Assembly: GCA_023423995.1 (NCBI GenBank)
Contig: JAFAEL010000212.1
Location: 1 to 6,324, forward strand
Length of the DNA: 6,324 nucleotides
Reading direction: 5' to 3'
DNA from: Pseudomonadota bacterium
Lineage (GTDB): Bacteria; Pseudomonadota; Alphaproteobacteria; Rhizobiales; Beijerinckiaceae
In this document: one piece after another, positions 1 through 5,410 of the stretch
How positions within the stretch are numbered: position 1 is the stretch's first letter
Layout: every line of letters starts with the position of its first letter
Program-made: the position numbers and the translations under genes
The notes under the pieces: generated by a model
The model's input: the letters and a program-made list of their open reading frames with translations, nothing else
Database searches by the model: none
Told to the model about the DNA's origin: nothing

Positions 1-1161
1 TTCGTGCTGACGGCCCGCTTCCGACGCCTGTCCAGCCCGTTTGGAATCGACGTAATTTATCTCGTCCACCGATACTTCGCGTGGACGGCGCTGCTCCTCG
101 TCTATGGACATTTCGGGATCCTGTGGCTGCTGTACGAGGAGGCCCTCGGAGAGTTGAACCCTCTCACCGCCCGCTGGGAGCTGACGGCGGGACGGGTTGC
201 GCTGGTGAGTTTCACCCTGGCGGTTTTCACGTCAGAGTGGCGCAAGCGGCTCTCTCTCGAATACGGATTGTGGCGGTACCTTCACGCCGCGCTCGCAACC
301 CTGGGCCTGCTTGCAGCGGTCGGGCATATCCTTGGAGTCGGAAACTACACCGCGCTCGCACCCAAGACGGGGCTTTGGCTTGCCCTTACGCTTGTGTCTG
401 TCGGACTGATCGCATGGCTTCGGCTGGTGAAGCCCTGGCTGCAGAAGCAGGCGGCGTATCGCGTCGTCAGCATTCAGCCCGAGGGCGACGGCAGCGCCTG
501 GACGGTTGCCGTCGAGCCCTGCGGTCACGCCGGGCTCGGCTCCTTCAAGCCGGGACAGTTCGCTTGGCTGACCGCCCGCTCATCACCGTACCTCTTGCGG
601 GAGCACCCATTCTCGATCGCGTCGCCTCCCGAGGCGCTGCCCCGATTGGAATTCGGCATCAAGGGCCTCGGCGACTTTACGAAGGCTATAGGCGATCTGA
701 AGCCGGGCGAGCGGGTCTATCTCGATGGTCCGTATGGCGTTTTCTCCGTCGATACCTTCCCGGATGCGTCAGGTTACGTGTTCGTTGCGGGTGGCATCGG
801 GATCACGCCCGTGATGTCGATGCTTCGCAGCCTCGCCGAGCGGTGCGCCTCGCAGCCGCTCTGGCTCTTCTATGGCAACCCGAGCTGCGACGAGATCATT
901 TATGACGAGGAACTGACCCGGCTAGCTTCGCGCCTGAACCTGCATCGGGTCGACGTCCTGCAGGACGCGCCACCCGGCTGGGACGGCGAGACCGGAAAGC
1001 TGACGCGCGCCATCCTCGAGCGACACCTTCCGACCGACCGCCGCGGGCTGGCCTTCTTCCTCTGCGGGCCGCCGCCGATGATCAAGGCCGTACGATCGGA
1101 ACTGACCGATCTCGGCGTGCCGGCCACCCATATCCGTAGCGAAATCTTCGAACTCGCGTGA
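1..1161 (+). CDS. Ferric reductase-like transmembrane flavocytochrome (ferredoxin reductase-type), 5'-truncated by window edge
   Basis: The reading frame is open to base 1, so the real start lies upstream; 385-386 residues are visible, and the GTG at base 4 is not a credible start. Residue numbers count that GTG as 1. Four hydrophobic segments are visible (about 18-44, 61-77, 87-112, 123-141). Two hold histidine pairs with identical spacing, H22/H36 and H94/H108, the pattern of bis-histidine ligands for two stacked haems in the ferric reductase/NADPH oxidase superfamily. A cytosolic FNR-like module follows: FAD-binding HPFSIAS (201-207) and GPYG (242-245), nucleotide-binding VAGGIGITP (261-269), and the C-terminal CGPPPM (354-359) with the cysteine typical of hydride-transfer reductases. 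The protein should pass electrons from NAD(P)H through FAD and haem across the inner membrane; the final acceptor (ferric iron, oxygen or other) cannot be read from sequence. About 50-60 N-terminal residues, probably including one membrane helix, are missing. The class is sure; the substrate is not. Confidence 0.93.
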   Translation, partial: FVLTARFRRLSSPFGIDVIYLVHRYFAWTALLLVYGHFGILWLLYEEALGELNPLTARWELTAGRVALVSFTLAVFTSEWRKRLSLEYGLWRYLHAALATLGLLAAVGHILGVGNYTALAPKTGLWLALTLVSVGLIAWLRLVKPWLQKQAAYRVVSIQPEGDGSAWTVAVEPCGHAGLGSFKPGQFAWLTARSSPYLLREHPFSIASPPEALPRLEFGIKGLGDFTKAIGDLKPGERVYLDGPYGVFSVDTFPDASGYVFVAGGIGITPVMSMLRSLAERCASQPLWLFYGNPSCDEIIYDEELTRLASRLNLHRVDVLQDAPPGWDGETGKLTRAILERHLPTDRRGLAFFLCGPPPMIKAVRSELTDLGVPATHIRSEIFELA

Positions 1162-1168
1162 GGCGCCC

Positions 1169-1255
1169 ATGCGGACCCACCGCGCCTTGGCGCTAGCCTG
1201 CATGACGGGCCTTCTTCTGATCGCGCTATCGGCTGGTTTCGCACTTCGGCCCTGA
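1169..1255 (+). CDS. Possible 28-residue membrane peptide following the flavocytochrome gene
   Basis: An ATG lies 7 bases after the TGA of the flavocytochrome gene. A GAGG motif at 1160-1163, overlapping that stop codon, stands 5 bases before the ATG, which suits translational coupling. The frame encodes 28 residues ending in TGA: a short basic start (MRTHR) and then an almost continuous hydrophobic stretch (about residues 6-26), so the product would be a single-pass membrane peptide or an uncleaved signal-like peptide. I do not recognise a family. It could be a small subunit or regulator of the flavocytochrome, the N-terminal stub of a lost exported protein, or chance. Position, ribosome binding site and hydrophobicity support it; length is the main weakness. 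Confidence 0.4.
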   Translation: MRTHRALALACMTGLLLIALSAGFALRP

Positions 1256-1629
1256 GGTACGATCTCCGACGACGGGAGGCGCTGCCGTTCATTGGAGGTA
1301 CCAGGCTTGACCCGTCGCGATCCTCGCGGGTTCCGCATTATACGAACCGTGACAGCGACGCTTCTGCACCAGCCGGGAGCCGGCGGGAACGCCCATTCGA
1401 CGGACCACCTCCTATCGGAGAGCTGGCAAGGGTCGAGACCCGCTGCAGCAGCTTGATCGGCTGACATTCAAGCCAGGCTTGTGGCCCTCGCCTGATGTGA
1501 GTGGGCCCGCTGAGGAGTAGCCTGCCTGCCTCCACCGACGGCATGTCATGCTCGCGCCAGGACCGGACATTCGGTGCTTGCCGGGAAGCGGACGTTCGAG
1601 ACCAGCCCGGATTACGCCCGCTCCCGACC
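1256..1629. other. Intergenic region without a recognisable gene
   Basis: No frame here resembles a known protein. An imperfect hairpin (ACCC and GCGA arms, TCC loop, three-base bulge) lies at 1310-1331 but has no T-run, so it is weak as a terminator for the upstream genes. A GGAGG at 1294-1298 stands 8 bases before a TTG that opens a 49-codon frame to 1456; its product looks like random high-GC translation and I do not call it. Overlapping minus-strand frames are arginine- and serine-rich shadow translations. Confidence 0.5.
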
Positions 1630-1880
1630 GGGGCTGTGTGAGAACGCGGATCGTGCAGGGATTGGGTGAGTGCACCGAGCCTGGCCGTAGATCGAAGTGA
1701 CGGGCCTCAGGCCCTGATCGCCGTTATCAGCGGGCCGACCCCGAAGATCTGGATCATCCGCTTCATGGAGCGGTACGTGCCGGTCGACCACCTGCTCCGC
1801 GCCATTGACCGGGTTGTCGACCTGTCGGGTCTGCGGGCGCGTCTGCGGCCGTTCTACGGCGAGATCGCCCGGCCCTCGAC
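1630..1880 (+). mobile_element. Left-end remnant of an IS1182/IS5-like insertion sequence
   Basis: Position 1630 begins GGGGCTGTGTGAGAACGC, which resembles the terminal inverted repeat at the 5' end of transposase-bearing elements in methylobacteria and relatives. About 100 bases later the transposase N-terminus begins. Similarity stops abruptly near 1878, after the ARPS motif. No matching right-end repeat (a sequence like GCGTTCTCACACAGCCCC) occurs in the window. The element is therefore a dead left-end fragment, left by deletion or by a second insertion. The family name is inferred from the transposase fragment; the exact left boundary is a judgement. Confidence 0.6.
1666..1878 (+). pseudogene. 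Transposase N-terminal fragment (IS1182/IS5-like, DUF772-type)
   Basis: The frame from the GTG at 1666 runs open to 2001, but only about codons 27-71 (1744-1878) look like protein-family sequence. The segment with MERYVPVDHLLRAIDRVVD followed by LSGLRARLRPFY and ARPS matches the N-terminal domain of IS1182/IS5-like transposases, where a P-x-DHLLR-x-ID motif is followed by a GRPS-(I)DP motif leading into the catalytic domain. Here the continuation after RPS is lost and is replaced by unrelated sequence (TAARNRLLQRY onward). The catalytic DDE residues are absent, so no active enzyme can be made. Part of the original start region may be altered too. The remnant sits tail-to-tail with the methyltransferase gene, whose stop is about 55 bases further right. 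Confidence 0.7.
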
Positions 1881-1932
1881 AGCGGCTCGGAACCGACTTC
1901 TTCAACGGTATCCTCTAGCAGGTACTCCTCGC

Positions 1933-2898
1933 TTATTCTCTACGGCGCATATCTGTACCAGGTGCTGGCTGCACAGGCTTGCGAGCCAGCAGCAGCAGTG
2001 ACGCGCCTTCATCATCGGGGCGGAACGGCTGCGGCTTGAGCCTGCCCATGACGAGCCCACCCACGAAGCCAACCAGTGCCGAGGCGTGCCATGCCCAGGA
2101 ATGGCGATAGTGCACATCGCGGCATTTCACCGGTGAGCAGCGCTCCATCCAGTAGACAATGGCGTCCACGTCGCACCAGGGCGTGATCTCGACCTCGGGA
2201 GAAACCAGTCCGACGCGCGACGCGAGCGCCTCCAGCGCCGCCTTCGTCCACCACGTGAGGTGATGCGGCACAGCGTTGATCAGATAGTTCGGAATTCGGG
2301 TGTGCGCCGCCGGCACGTGCGGCACGCCGATGATCACGGTGCCCCCTGGCCGCACCGCGCGCATCATCGCATGTGCCATCGCGACCGGCTGGTCGACGTG
2401 CTCCAGCACCTGGAAGGCGGTGACGAGGTCGTACTCGCCGGCATGCGTCCGCAGGTGGTCGTCCAAGCTCTCGACCCTGGCCCAAGATGCGCCGGGCTCG
2501 CCGGAGAAGTGTGGGTCCAGCCCCGTGTAGTCGGCGTGGCGCACCTCGTAGCGGAAGGCGCCGAAGCCACAGCCAACGTCAAGCACACGGTCGCCCGCCG
2601 CGACGTGGCGGGCGGCCAGCCGGAACTCGGCGCGGGGGTGTCCTTTGCGCGGGTAGTGGCGGTCGTTCAGACGGCTGTACAGGGTCGTGTAGAAGCCAGC
2701 ATCCCCCTGCCGCATGGGATCGAAGAAGTAGAGACCCGTTGGTGACTCCCAGAGACCGAAACGCTTCGTTCCCCGGAAGCTCGGGCGTGCATCGACCCGC
2801 AGCGTGTAGCGCCAGAGATCGGCGAGCAGGCGCGCGCTCACCCATTGCACGAGGCGGACCGCTCGTTCGCCCGTGACGGGGCAGAGTGGGGTCGTCAT
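1933..2898 (-). CDS. Class I SAM-dependent methyltransferase
   Basis: The gene encodes 321 residues. The ATG at 2898 is preceded by a GGAGG (complement of 2906-2910) 7 bases upstream, which fixes the start well. The Rossmann methyltransferase core is clear: motif I VLDVGCGFGAF (105-115), the acidic-loop strand TGLDPH (125-130), YDLVTAFQVLEHV (156-168), and RPGGTVIIGVPH (183-194). Before the core is a roughly 90-residue N-terminal part that starts CPVTGE, contains LWESPTGLYFF (49-59) and then GDAGFY. Related proteins often carry a small Cys-rich (CPxCG-like) start here; this protein has only one cysteine in that motif, so zinc binding is unlikely. A hydrophobic stretch at about 272-285 may touch the membrane. 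Proteins of this type often modify glycans, lipids or quinone-like small molecules; the substrate is unknown. No partner gene adjoins it: to the left is an IS scar and to the right a divergent small gene. The C-terminus is intact. Confidence 0.88.
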   Translation of the reverse strand: MTTPLCPVTGERAVRLVQWVSARLLADLWRYTLRVDARPSFRGTKRFGLWESPTGLYFFDPMRQGDAGFYTTLYSRLNDRHYPRKGHPRAEFRLAARHVAAGDRVLDVGCGFGAFRYEVRHADYTGLDPHFSGEPGASWARVESLDDHLRTHAGEYDLVTAFQVLEHVDQPVAMAHAMMRAVRPGGTVIIGVPHVPAAHTRIPNYLINAVPHHLTWWTKAALEALASRVGLVSPEVEITPWCDVDAIVYWMERCSPVKCRDVHYRHSWAWHASALVGFVGGLVMGRLKPQPFRPDDEGASLLLLARKPVQPAPGTDMRRRE

Positions 2899-3200
2899 GC
2901 GATGTCCTCCAGGGCCGACCCGTTAGATGACGAGTTGACCAAGCCTTCCAGCCGGAGCGCTCGGCGCATGCCCGCCCGGCTGATGGCGGCCCGACACGGG
3001 CCGGAGGTTGCGCTATACGGACCGGCGAAGGAAGCTCACCCGTCACGCCCGGGCTCGGCGAAGTGGCTCCAGCCGCCGCAATCACCGCCCTCACTTTAGT
3101 CTGTCAGTTGATTGATAACCGCCCGCCTGTGCAGTCTAAGCTGGATAGGCGAGTTCGGCTTCAGGGCGATTTCACCCCAGCCGGACTTGGCACGGGGGGG
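2899..3200. other. Divergent intergenic region between the methyltransferase and the small charged protein gene
   Basis: This spacer must carry the promoter of the methyltransferase (leftward) and probably that of the small gene starting at 3201 (rightward). I see no consensus -35/-10 pair. The most AT-rich spot is around 3094-3120 (TTGATTGATAACC at 3108-3120), a possible promoter core for the rightward gene, without a clear -10 partner. A perfect hairpin at 2987-3003 is listed separately. The frame of the small gene stays open back to 3063, but that stretch has no credible ribosome binding site and looks non-coding. Confidence 0.4.
2987..3003. repeat. Perfect 7-bp GC inverted repeat (hairpin) in the methyltransferase upstream region
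   Basis: CGGCCCG at 2987-2993 is followed by a 3-base ACA loop and the exact complement CGGGCCG at 2997-3003. On the minus strand it would lie about 90 bases before the methyltransferase ATG, either in its leader RNA or in its promoter. No T-run follows on either strand, so it is not an obvious intrinsic terminator. It may be an operator-like palindrome, a leader RNA structure, or chance in GC-rich DNA. Confidence 0.4.
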
Positions 3201-3374
3201 ATGATGGTGGAGATAGGAAGCAAGTTTACGAAGGCGCCGCGGCGAAAGTCGGAGAAGGGCCGTCGCGTAGCAGTTTCGCCGGAGATGAAGCAGGCCTACG
3301 AGGAGGAGATCAAGGCGCGCACCGATCGTGAGGCGACCTATCTTCGCCACCTGCCCCCGCGCGAGCCGAAATAA
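3201..3374 (+). CDS. Small charged hypothetical protein (57 residues)
   Basis: Two adjacent ATG codons (3201 and 3204) are preceded by a run of seven G (3194-3200), a usable if crowded Shine-Dalgarno match for the second. From the first ATG the product has 57 residues. The N-terminal half is strongly basic (TKAPRRKSEKGRR at about 10-22). The second half reads as one charged helix (SPEMKQAYEEEIKARTDREA, about 26-45) and ends LPPREPK. Codon third positions are mixed. I do not recognise a family. The basic-then-helical layout would suit a small nucleic-acid- or protein-binding factor, but this is inference. Its stop lies two bases before the end of the antisense groEL scar. An upstream in-frame start at 3063 would give 103 residues; I prefer the shorter form because the charged, protein-like composition begins at 3201. 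Confidence 0.45.
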   Translation: MMVEIGSKFTKAPRRKSEKGRRVAVSPEMKQAYEEEIKARTDREATYLRHLPPREPK

Positions 3375-3375
3375 C

Positions 3376-3463
3376 CTCCGAGACGACGTTTGCTCCGCCC
3401 GCGTGCTGGGCGATCTGGCGGATCGGTGCTCCAAGGGCCTTCAGGACGGTTCACGCCGGCCTC
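3376..3463 (-). pseudogene. groEL (chaperonin) remnant, frameshifted
   Basis: Read leftward, the strand gives EAGVN (3463-3449), then one orphan base (3448), then VLKALGAPIRQIAQHAG (3447-3397) and a fading tail GANVVSE down to 3376. Rhizobial GroEL proteins have AG(I/V)NIVLKALEAPIRQIAENAG followed by VEGSIVV near residue 430-460. Loss of two bases from the Ile codon after the Asn restores the exact match: about 17 of 21 positions agree across the frameshift. Further upstream on the same strand, to about 3511, the reading continues as RA-stop-RLNA with an in-frame TAG at 3503-3505; that part aligns only loosely with the variable GroEL loop. No other part of GroEL is present, so this is a dead fragment of roughly 90-140 bases. 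It does not encode a chaperonin. Confidence 0.72.
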
Positions 3464-3634
3464 TCCGCTCGTCACGGAGGACGTAGCCGTCGCGTTCAGG
3501 CGCTACGCACGGACTATGTAGCGGACGAGGAAAAAGCAGAGGCAGCGCAGCGCGGCAGGTGCGCTGGCGGCTTCGCTATGCCGAGGGACTGGCGCGCGGA
3601 AGGTCATGACCGGCATTCCGTCGTCGCCCCTAAG

Positions 3635-3663
3635 TTGACACTCGTCGGGTTAGCACAGCTATC
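3635..3663 (+). promoter_or_regulatory. Possible sigma70-type promoter for tenA
   Basis: A perfect -35 hexamer TTGACA lies at 3635-3640. The -10 at the standard 17-base spacing (GCTATC, 3658-3663) is poor. If this promoter is real, transcription begins near 3670, which would leave the upstream TTG start candidate at 3675 almost leaderless and favours the ATG at 3717. The rest of the 3464-3716 spacer shows nothing else I can support. Confidence 0.25.
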
Positions 3664-3716
3664 GCGGAGCAGACTTGCGAGCCTCCGCGGCTCCGTTCGC
3701 CCAGGATGCCGACCCC

Positions 3717-4382
3717 ATGGACGTATTCGATCGCCTGCGAGCCACCGCTGCCTCCGACTGGGCTCTGTATGTCGAGCACGACTTCGTGCGGCAGCTTCAG
3801 ACTGGAACGCTGCCCGAAGCCGCATTCCGGACCTACCTGGTGCAGGACTACCTGTTTCTGATCCAATTCGCTCGGGCATATGCGCTTGCCATCTACAAGG
3901 GTCGGAATCTAACCGACATGCGAGTTGCACAAGCCGGCCTGTCCGCGATCCTGGATGTGGAGATGGACCTCCACGTCCGGCTCTGCGGACGCTGGGGGCT
4001 CTCCGCCGCTGATCTGGAAGCTGCGCCGGAGCATGCCGCGACGATCGCTTACACTCGCTTCGTCCTCGACTGCGGTGCTTCGGGCGACCTGCTCGACCTG
4101 CATGTTGCACTGGCCCCCTGCGTCATCGGCTACGCGGAGATTGCGACCCGGATAGCTTCTCAGGAAGACGCGACCCTCTCGGACCATCCGTATCGAGAGT
4201 GGATCATGGAGTATTCAGGCGAGCCCTACGCCCTCGTTGCGGCAGCCGCTCGCCGGCATCTCGATGCGCTTGCTGCGAGAGCGATGACTGAACAGCGGTT
4301 CGCCGAGTTGGCCGCGTTATTTGCGAAAGCCTCGCGGCTCGAGGCTGACTTCTGGCAAATGGCGTTGGATCCCGGGGCCTGA
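3717..4382 (+). CDS. tenA: TenA-family aminopyrimidine aminohydrolase (thiaminase II)
   Basis: From the ATG at 3717 the protein has 221 residues, the usual length of TenA. TenA enzymes hydrolyse aminomethyl-HMP, a thiamine breakdown product, to HMP for thiamine salvage in the cytosol, and can also cleave thiamine. Family hallmarks are visible: LPEAAFRTYLVQDYLFL (32-48) with D44, LSAILDVEMDLH (75-86), AYTRFVLD (111-118) with Y112, DLLDLHVALAPCVIGYAEI (124-142) with the catalytic C135 and Y139, and the C-terminal LEADFW (208-213) with acidic E209. Asp44, Tyr112, Cys135 and Tyr139 carry the same numbers I recall for Bacillus subtilis TenA, which supports this start; the usual Tyr47 is Phe here. 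AGGA at 3703-3706 precedes the ATG by 10 bases. A TTG at 3675 with GGAG at 3666-3669 would add 14 residues and is the alternative. No other thiamine genes or TPP riboswitch are seen; the GreA-like gene follows after 52 bases. Confidence 0.92.
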   Translation: MDVFDRLRATAASDWALYVEHDFVRQLQTGTLPEAAFRTYLVQDYLFLIQFARAYALAIYKGRNLTDMRVAQAGLSAILDVEMDLHVRLCGRWGLSAADLEAAPEHAATIAYTRFVLDCGASGDLLDLHVALAPCVIGYAEIATRIASQEDATLSDHPYREWIMEYSGEPYALVAAAARRHLDALAARAMTEQRFAELAALFAKASRLEADFWQMALDPGA

Positions 4383-4434
4383 GGTCCGCCTGCGGCCAAG
4401 CACCTGATGTCCGGTTCGGCCGAAAGGAGCCGAT

Positions 4435-4914
4435 ATGAGTGTCGCGTTCACGCGCGAGGAAGACCTTGAGGCAGCGGCGGCCCATGTGCCGGACCGGCCC
4501 ATCTCTCCGCACGCCAACTTCGTCACTCCGGAGGGCCTGGCCGAACTCGACGCGGCCCTCGCGACCGCGCGATCTGACTACGCAGCGGCGCAAGCCGCCG
4601 GAGACGTGCAGGCCGACCGGACAGCCATGGCGAAGGCCGCGCGGGACCTTCGCTACTACACGGCGCGCCGGGCGAGCGCGCAGGTGATGCAGCCGGATCG
4701 CTCCTCAGGGGCTGTCGTGTTCGGAAGCAAGGTTACCTTCGATCGGGAGGACGGGCGGCGGCAGACCTTCCGGATCGTCGGCGAGGACGAGGCGGACGCC
4801 CGGAGGGGCTCGGTGTCCTATGTCTCGCCCCTCGCACGAGCTATCCTCGGCCGCCGGGCTGGCGAAGTAGCCACCGTTGCCGGAGGAGAGATCGAGATCG
4901 TGGCGGTCGAGTGA
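4435..4914 (+). CDS. GreA/GreB-family transcription elongation factor-like protein with shortened coiled coil
   Basis: The gene encodes 159 residues; AAAGGAG at 4423-4429 stands 5 bases before the ATG. The C-terminal half is a clear GreA/GreB C-terminal domain (FKBP-like fold): VVFGSKVTF (94-102), then FRIVGEDEADARRGSVSYVSP (112-132), LARAILGRRAGEV (133-145) and EIEIVAV. The N-terminal half has a 30-residue extension (with DRPISPH at 20-26), then TPEGLAELDAAL (31-42) and a helical hairpin turning at GD (56-57). GreA and GreB bind RNA polymerase through the C-terminal domain and insert the coiled-coil tip, with Asp41 and Glu44 in E. coli, into the secondary channel to trigger cleavage of backtracked RNA. 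Here the tip reads GDVQAD: the first acid is kept, the second is Ala with Asp one place later. Both helices appear about 6-8 residues shorter than in E. coli GreA. It is probably a paralogue beside a canonical greA elsewhere, with modified activity. It may be co-transcribed with tenA. Confidence 0.88.
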   Translation: MSVAFTREEDLEAAAAHVPDRPISPHANFVTPEGLAELDAALATARSDYAAAQAAGDVQADRTAMAKAARDLRYYTARRASAQVMQPDRSSGAVVFGSKVTFDREDGRRQTFRIVGEDEADARRGSVSYVSPLARAILGRRAGEVATVAGGEIEIVAVE

Positions 4915-5410
4915 TCCCGTTCCTGGTTGACGATCCGGGTCAGGGTACCGAATCCGCTCCTTCCGCCTGGCGAACCAGCATCGAGCTCCGCTCGATCGAG
5001 GCAGTTGAGGGCCCGCCTGTTACGCAATCCACCTCTCCGTGCGCGCGCGACGACTGCAGGGAGGCTGAGCCGACCTTCCCGGCGCCGACCAGCCCAACCT
5101 TCATGAACCCGCCCTAGCCTCGCGAACCGGCAGGGGTAATCGGAACCTACGTGTCTGGTGATCGCGATGGCGGCCTGGTGGGGCCTTCCTGCGCGACGTC
5201 AGGGGACAACCGCTCGCGGCCCGCGTCGTTCGCCCCGAAAGGGGGATGAACTCCCGCGTCGGTCGGAAAGAGCCGCCCGACATGGCCGTGAAGGGTGATG
5301 GATCGCTCGAATCGCGGCCTGGAGGGCCCGGCGAACACCGCCGCAATTTACGGATCCTCGTGACGCGCCTTCGGCCGCCTATCGGAAGAGAGGATTGCGC
5401 CGCGCCTTCG
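4915..5410. other. Convergent intergenic region between the GreA-like and formate dehydrogenase genes
   Basis: Two genes converge on this stretch, so terminators for both are expected, but I see no GC hairpin with a T-run. A short stem CCCC-GAAA-GGGG lies at 5233-5244, and the decamer CGCGCCTTCG occurs twice, at 5364-5373 and 5401-5410, next to the formate dehydrogenase stop. A dehydrogenase-like fragment at 4940-5104 is listed separately. Other open frames here (for example rightward from 5246 or leftward from 5346) have shadow-like arginine- and proline-rich products, and I do not call them. Confidence 0.45.
4940..5104 (-). pseudogene. Possible N-terminal remnant of a lactate/malate-type NAD dehydrogenase
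   Basis: The ATG at 5104 (minus strand) opens a 54-codon frame ending TGA at 4942-4940. It starts MKVGLVGAGKVGSA, which matches the N-terminus of L-lactate/malate dehydrogenases: a first beta strand followed by the GxGxxG dinucleotide-binding loop and the usual S-A after it. From residue 15 on (SLQSSRAHGEVD) the similarity is lost, and the frame has none of the later Rossmann strands or the catalytic His and Arg. The fragment is therefore most likely the surviving start of a decayed gene. Only about 14 residues match, so a chance match or the start of some other Rossmann protein cannot be excluded. The upstream Shine-Dalgarno is weak (GGGCGGG). The strand is the same as that of the formate dehydrogenase gene upstream. 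Confidence 0.4.

Noticed and set aside
1310..1331. Hairpin after the flavocytochrome/peptide genes as an intrinsic terminator
   Set aside because: The stem is interrupted by a three-base bulge and no T-run follows.
1307..1456. A TTG-initiated 49-codon frame with GGAGG 8 bases upstream
   Set aside because: The product has no protein-like composition or recognisable motif, and the start codon is rare; a chance Shine-Dalgarno in GC-rich DNA is the simpler reading.
3096..3434. Leftward 112-codon frame opposite the small charged protein
   Set aside because: It is rich in Arg and Leu as expected for an antisense shadow, and its frame is not the one that matches GroEL.
3600..3716. TPP riboswitch upstream of tenA
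   Set aside because: I do not see the conserved CUGAGA and related core elements of a TPP aptamer in this leader.
5233..5244. CCCC-GAAA-GGGG stem-loop as a terminator
   Set aside because: Only four base pairs and no T-run on either strand.
5101..5346. Leftward frames downstream of the formate dehydrogenase as a small subunit gene
   Set aside because: Two overlapping frames of similar length have arginine/proline-rich products with no membrane helix or cysteine cluster, and no ribosome binding site decides between them.
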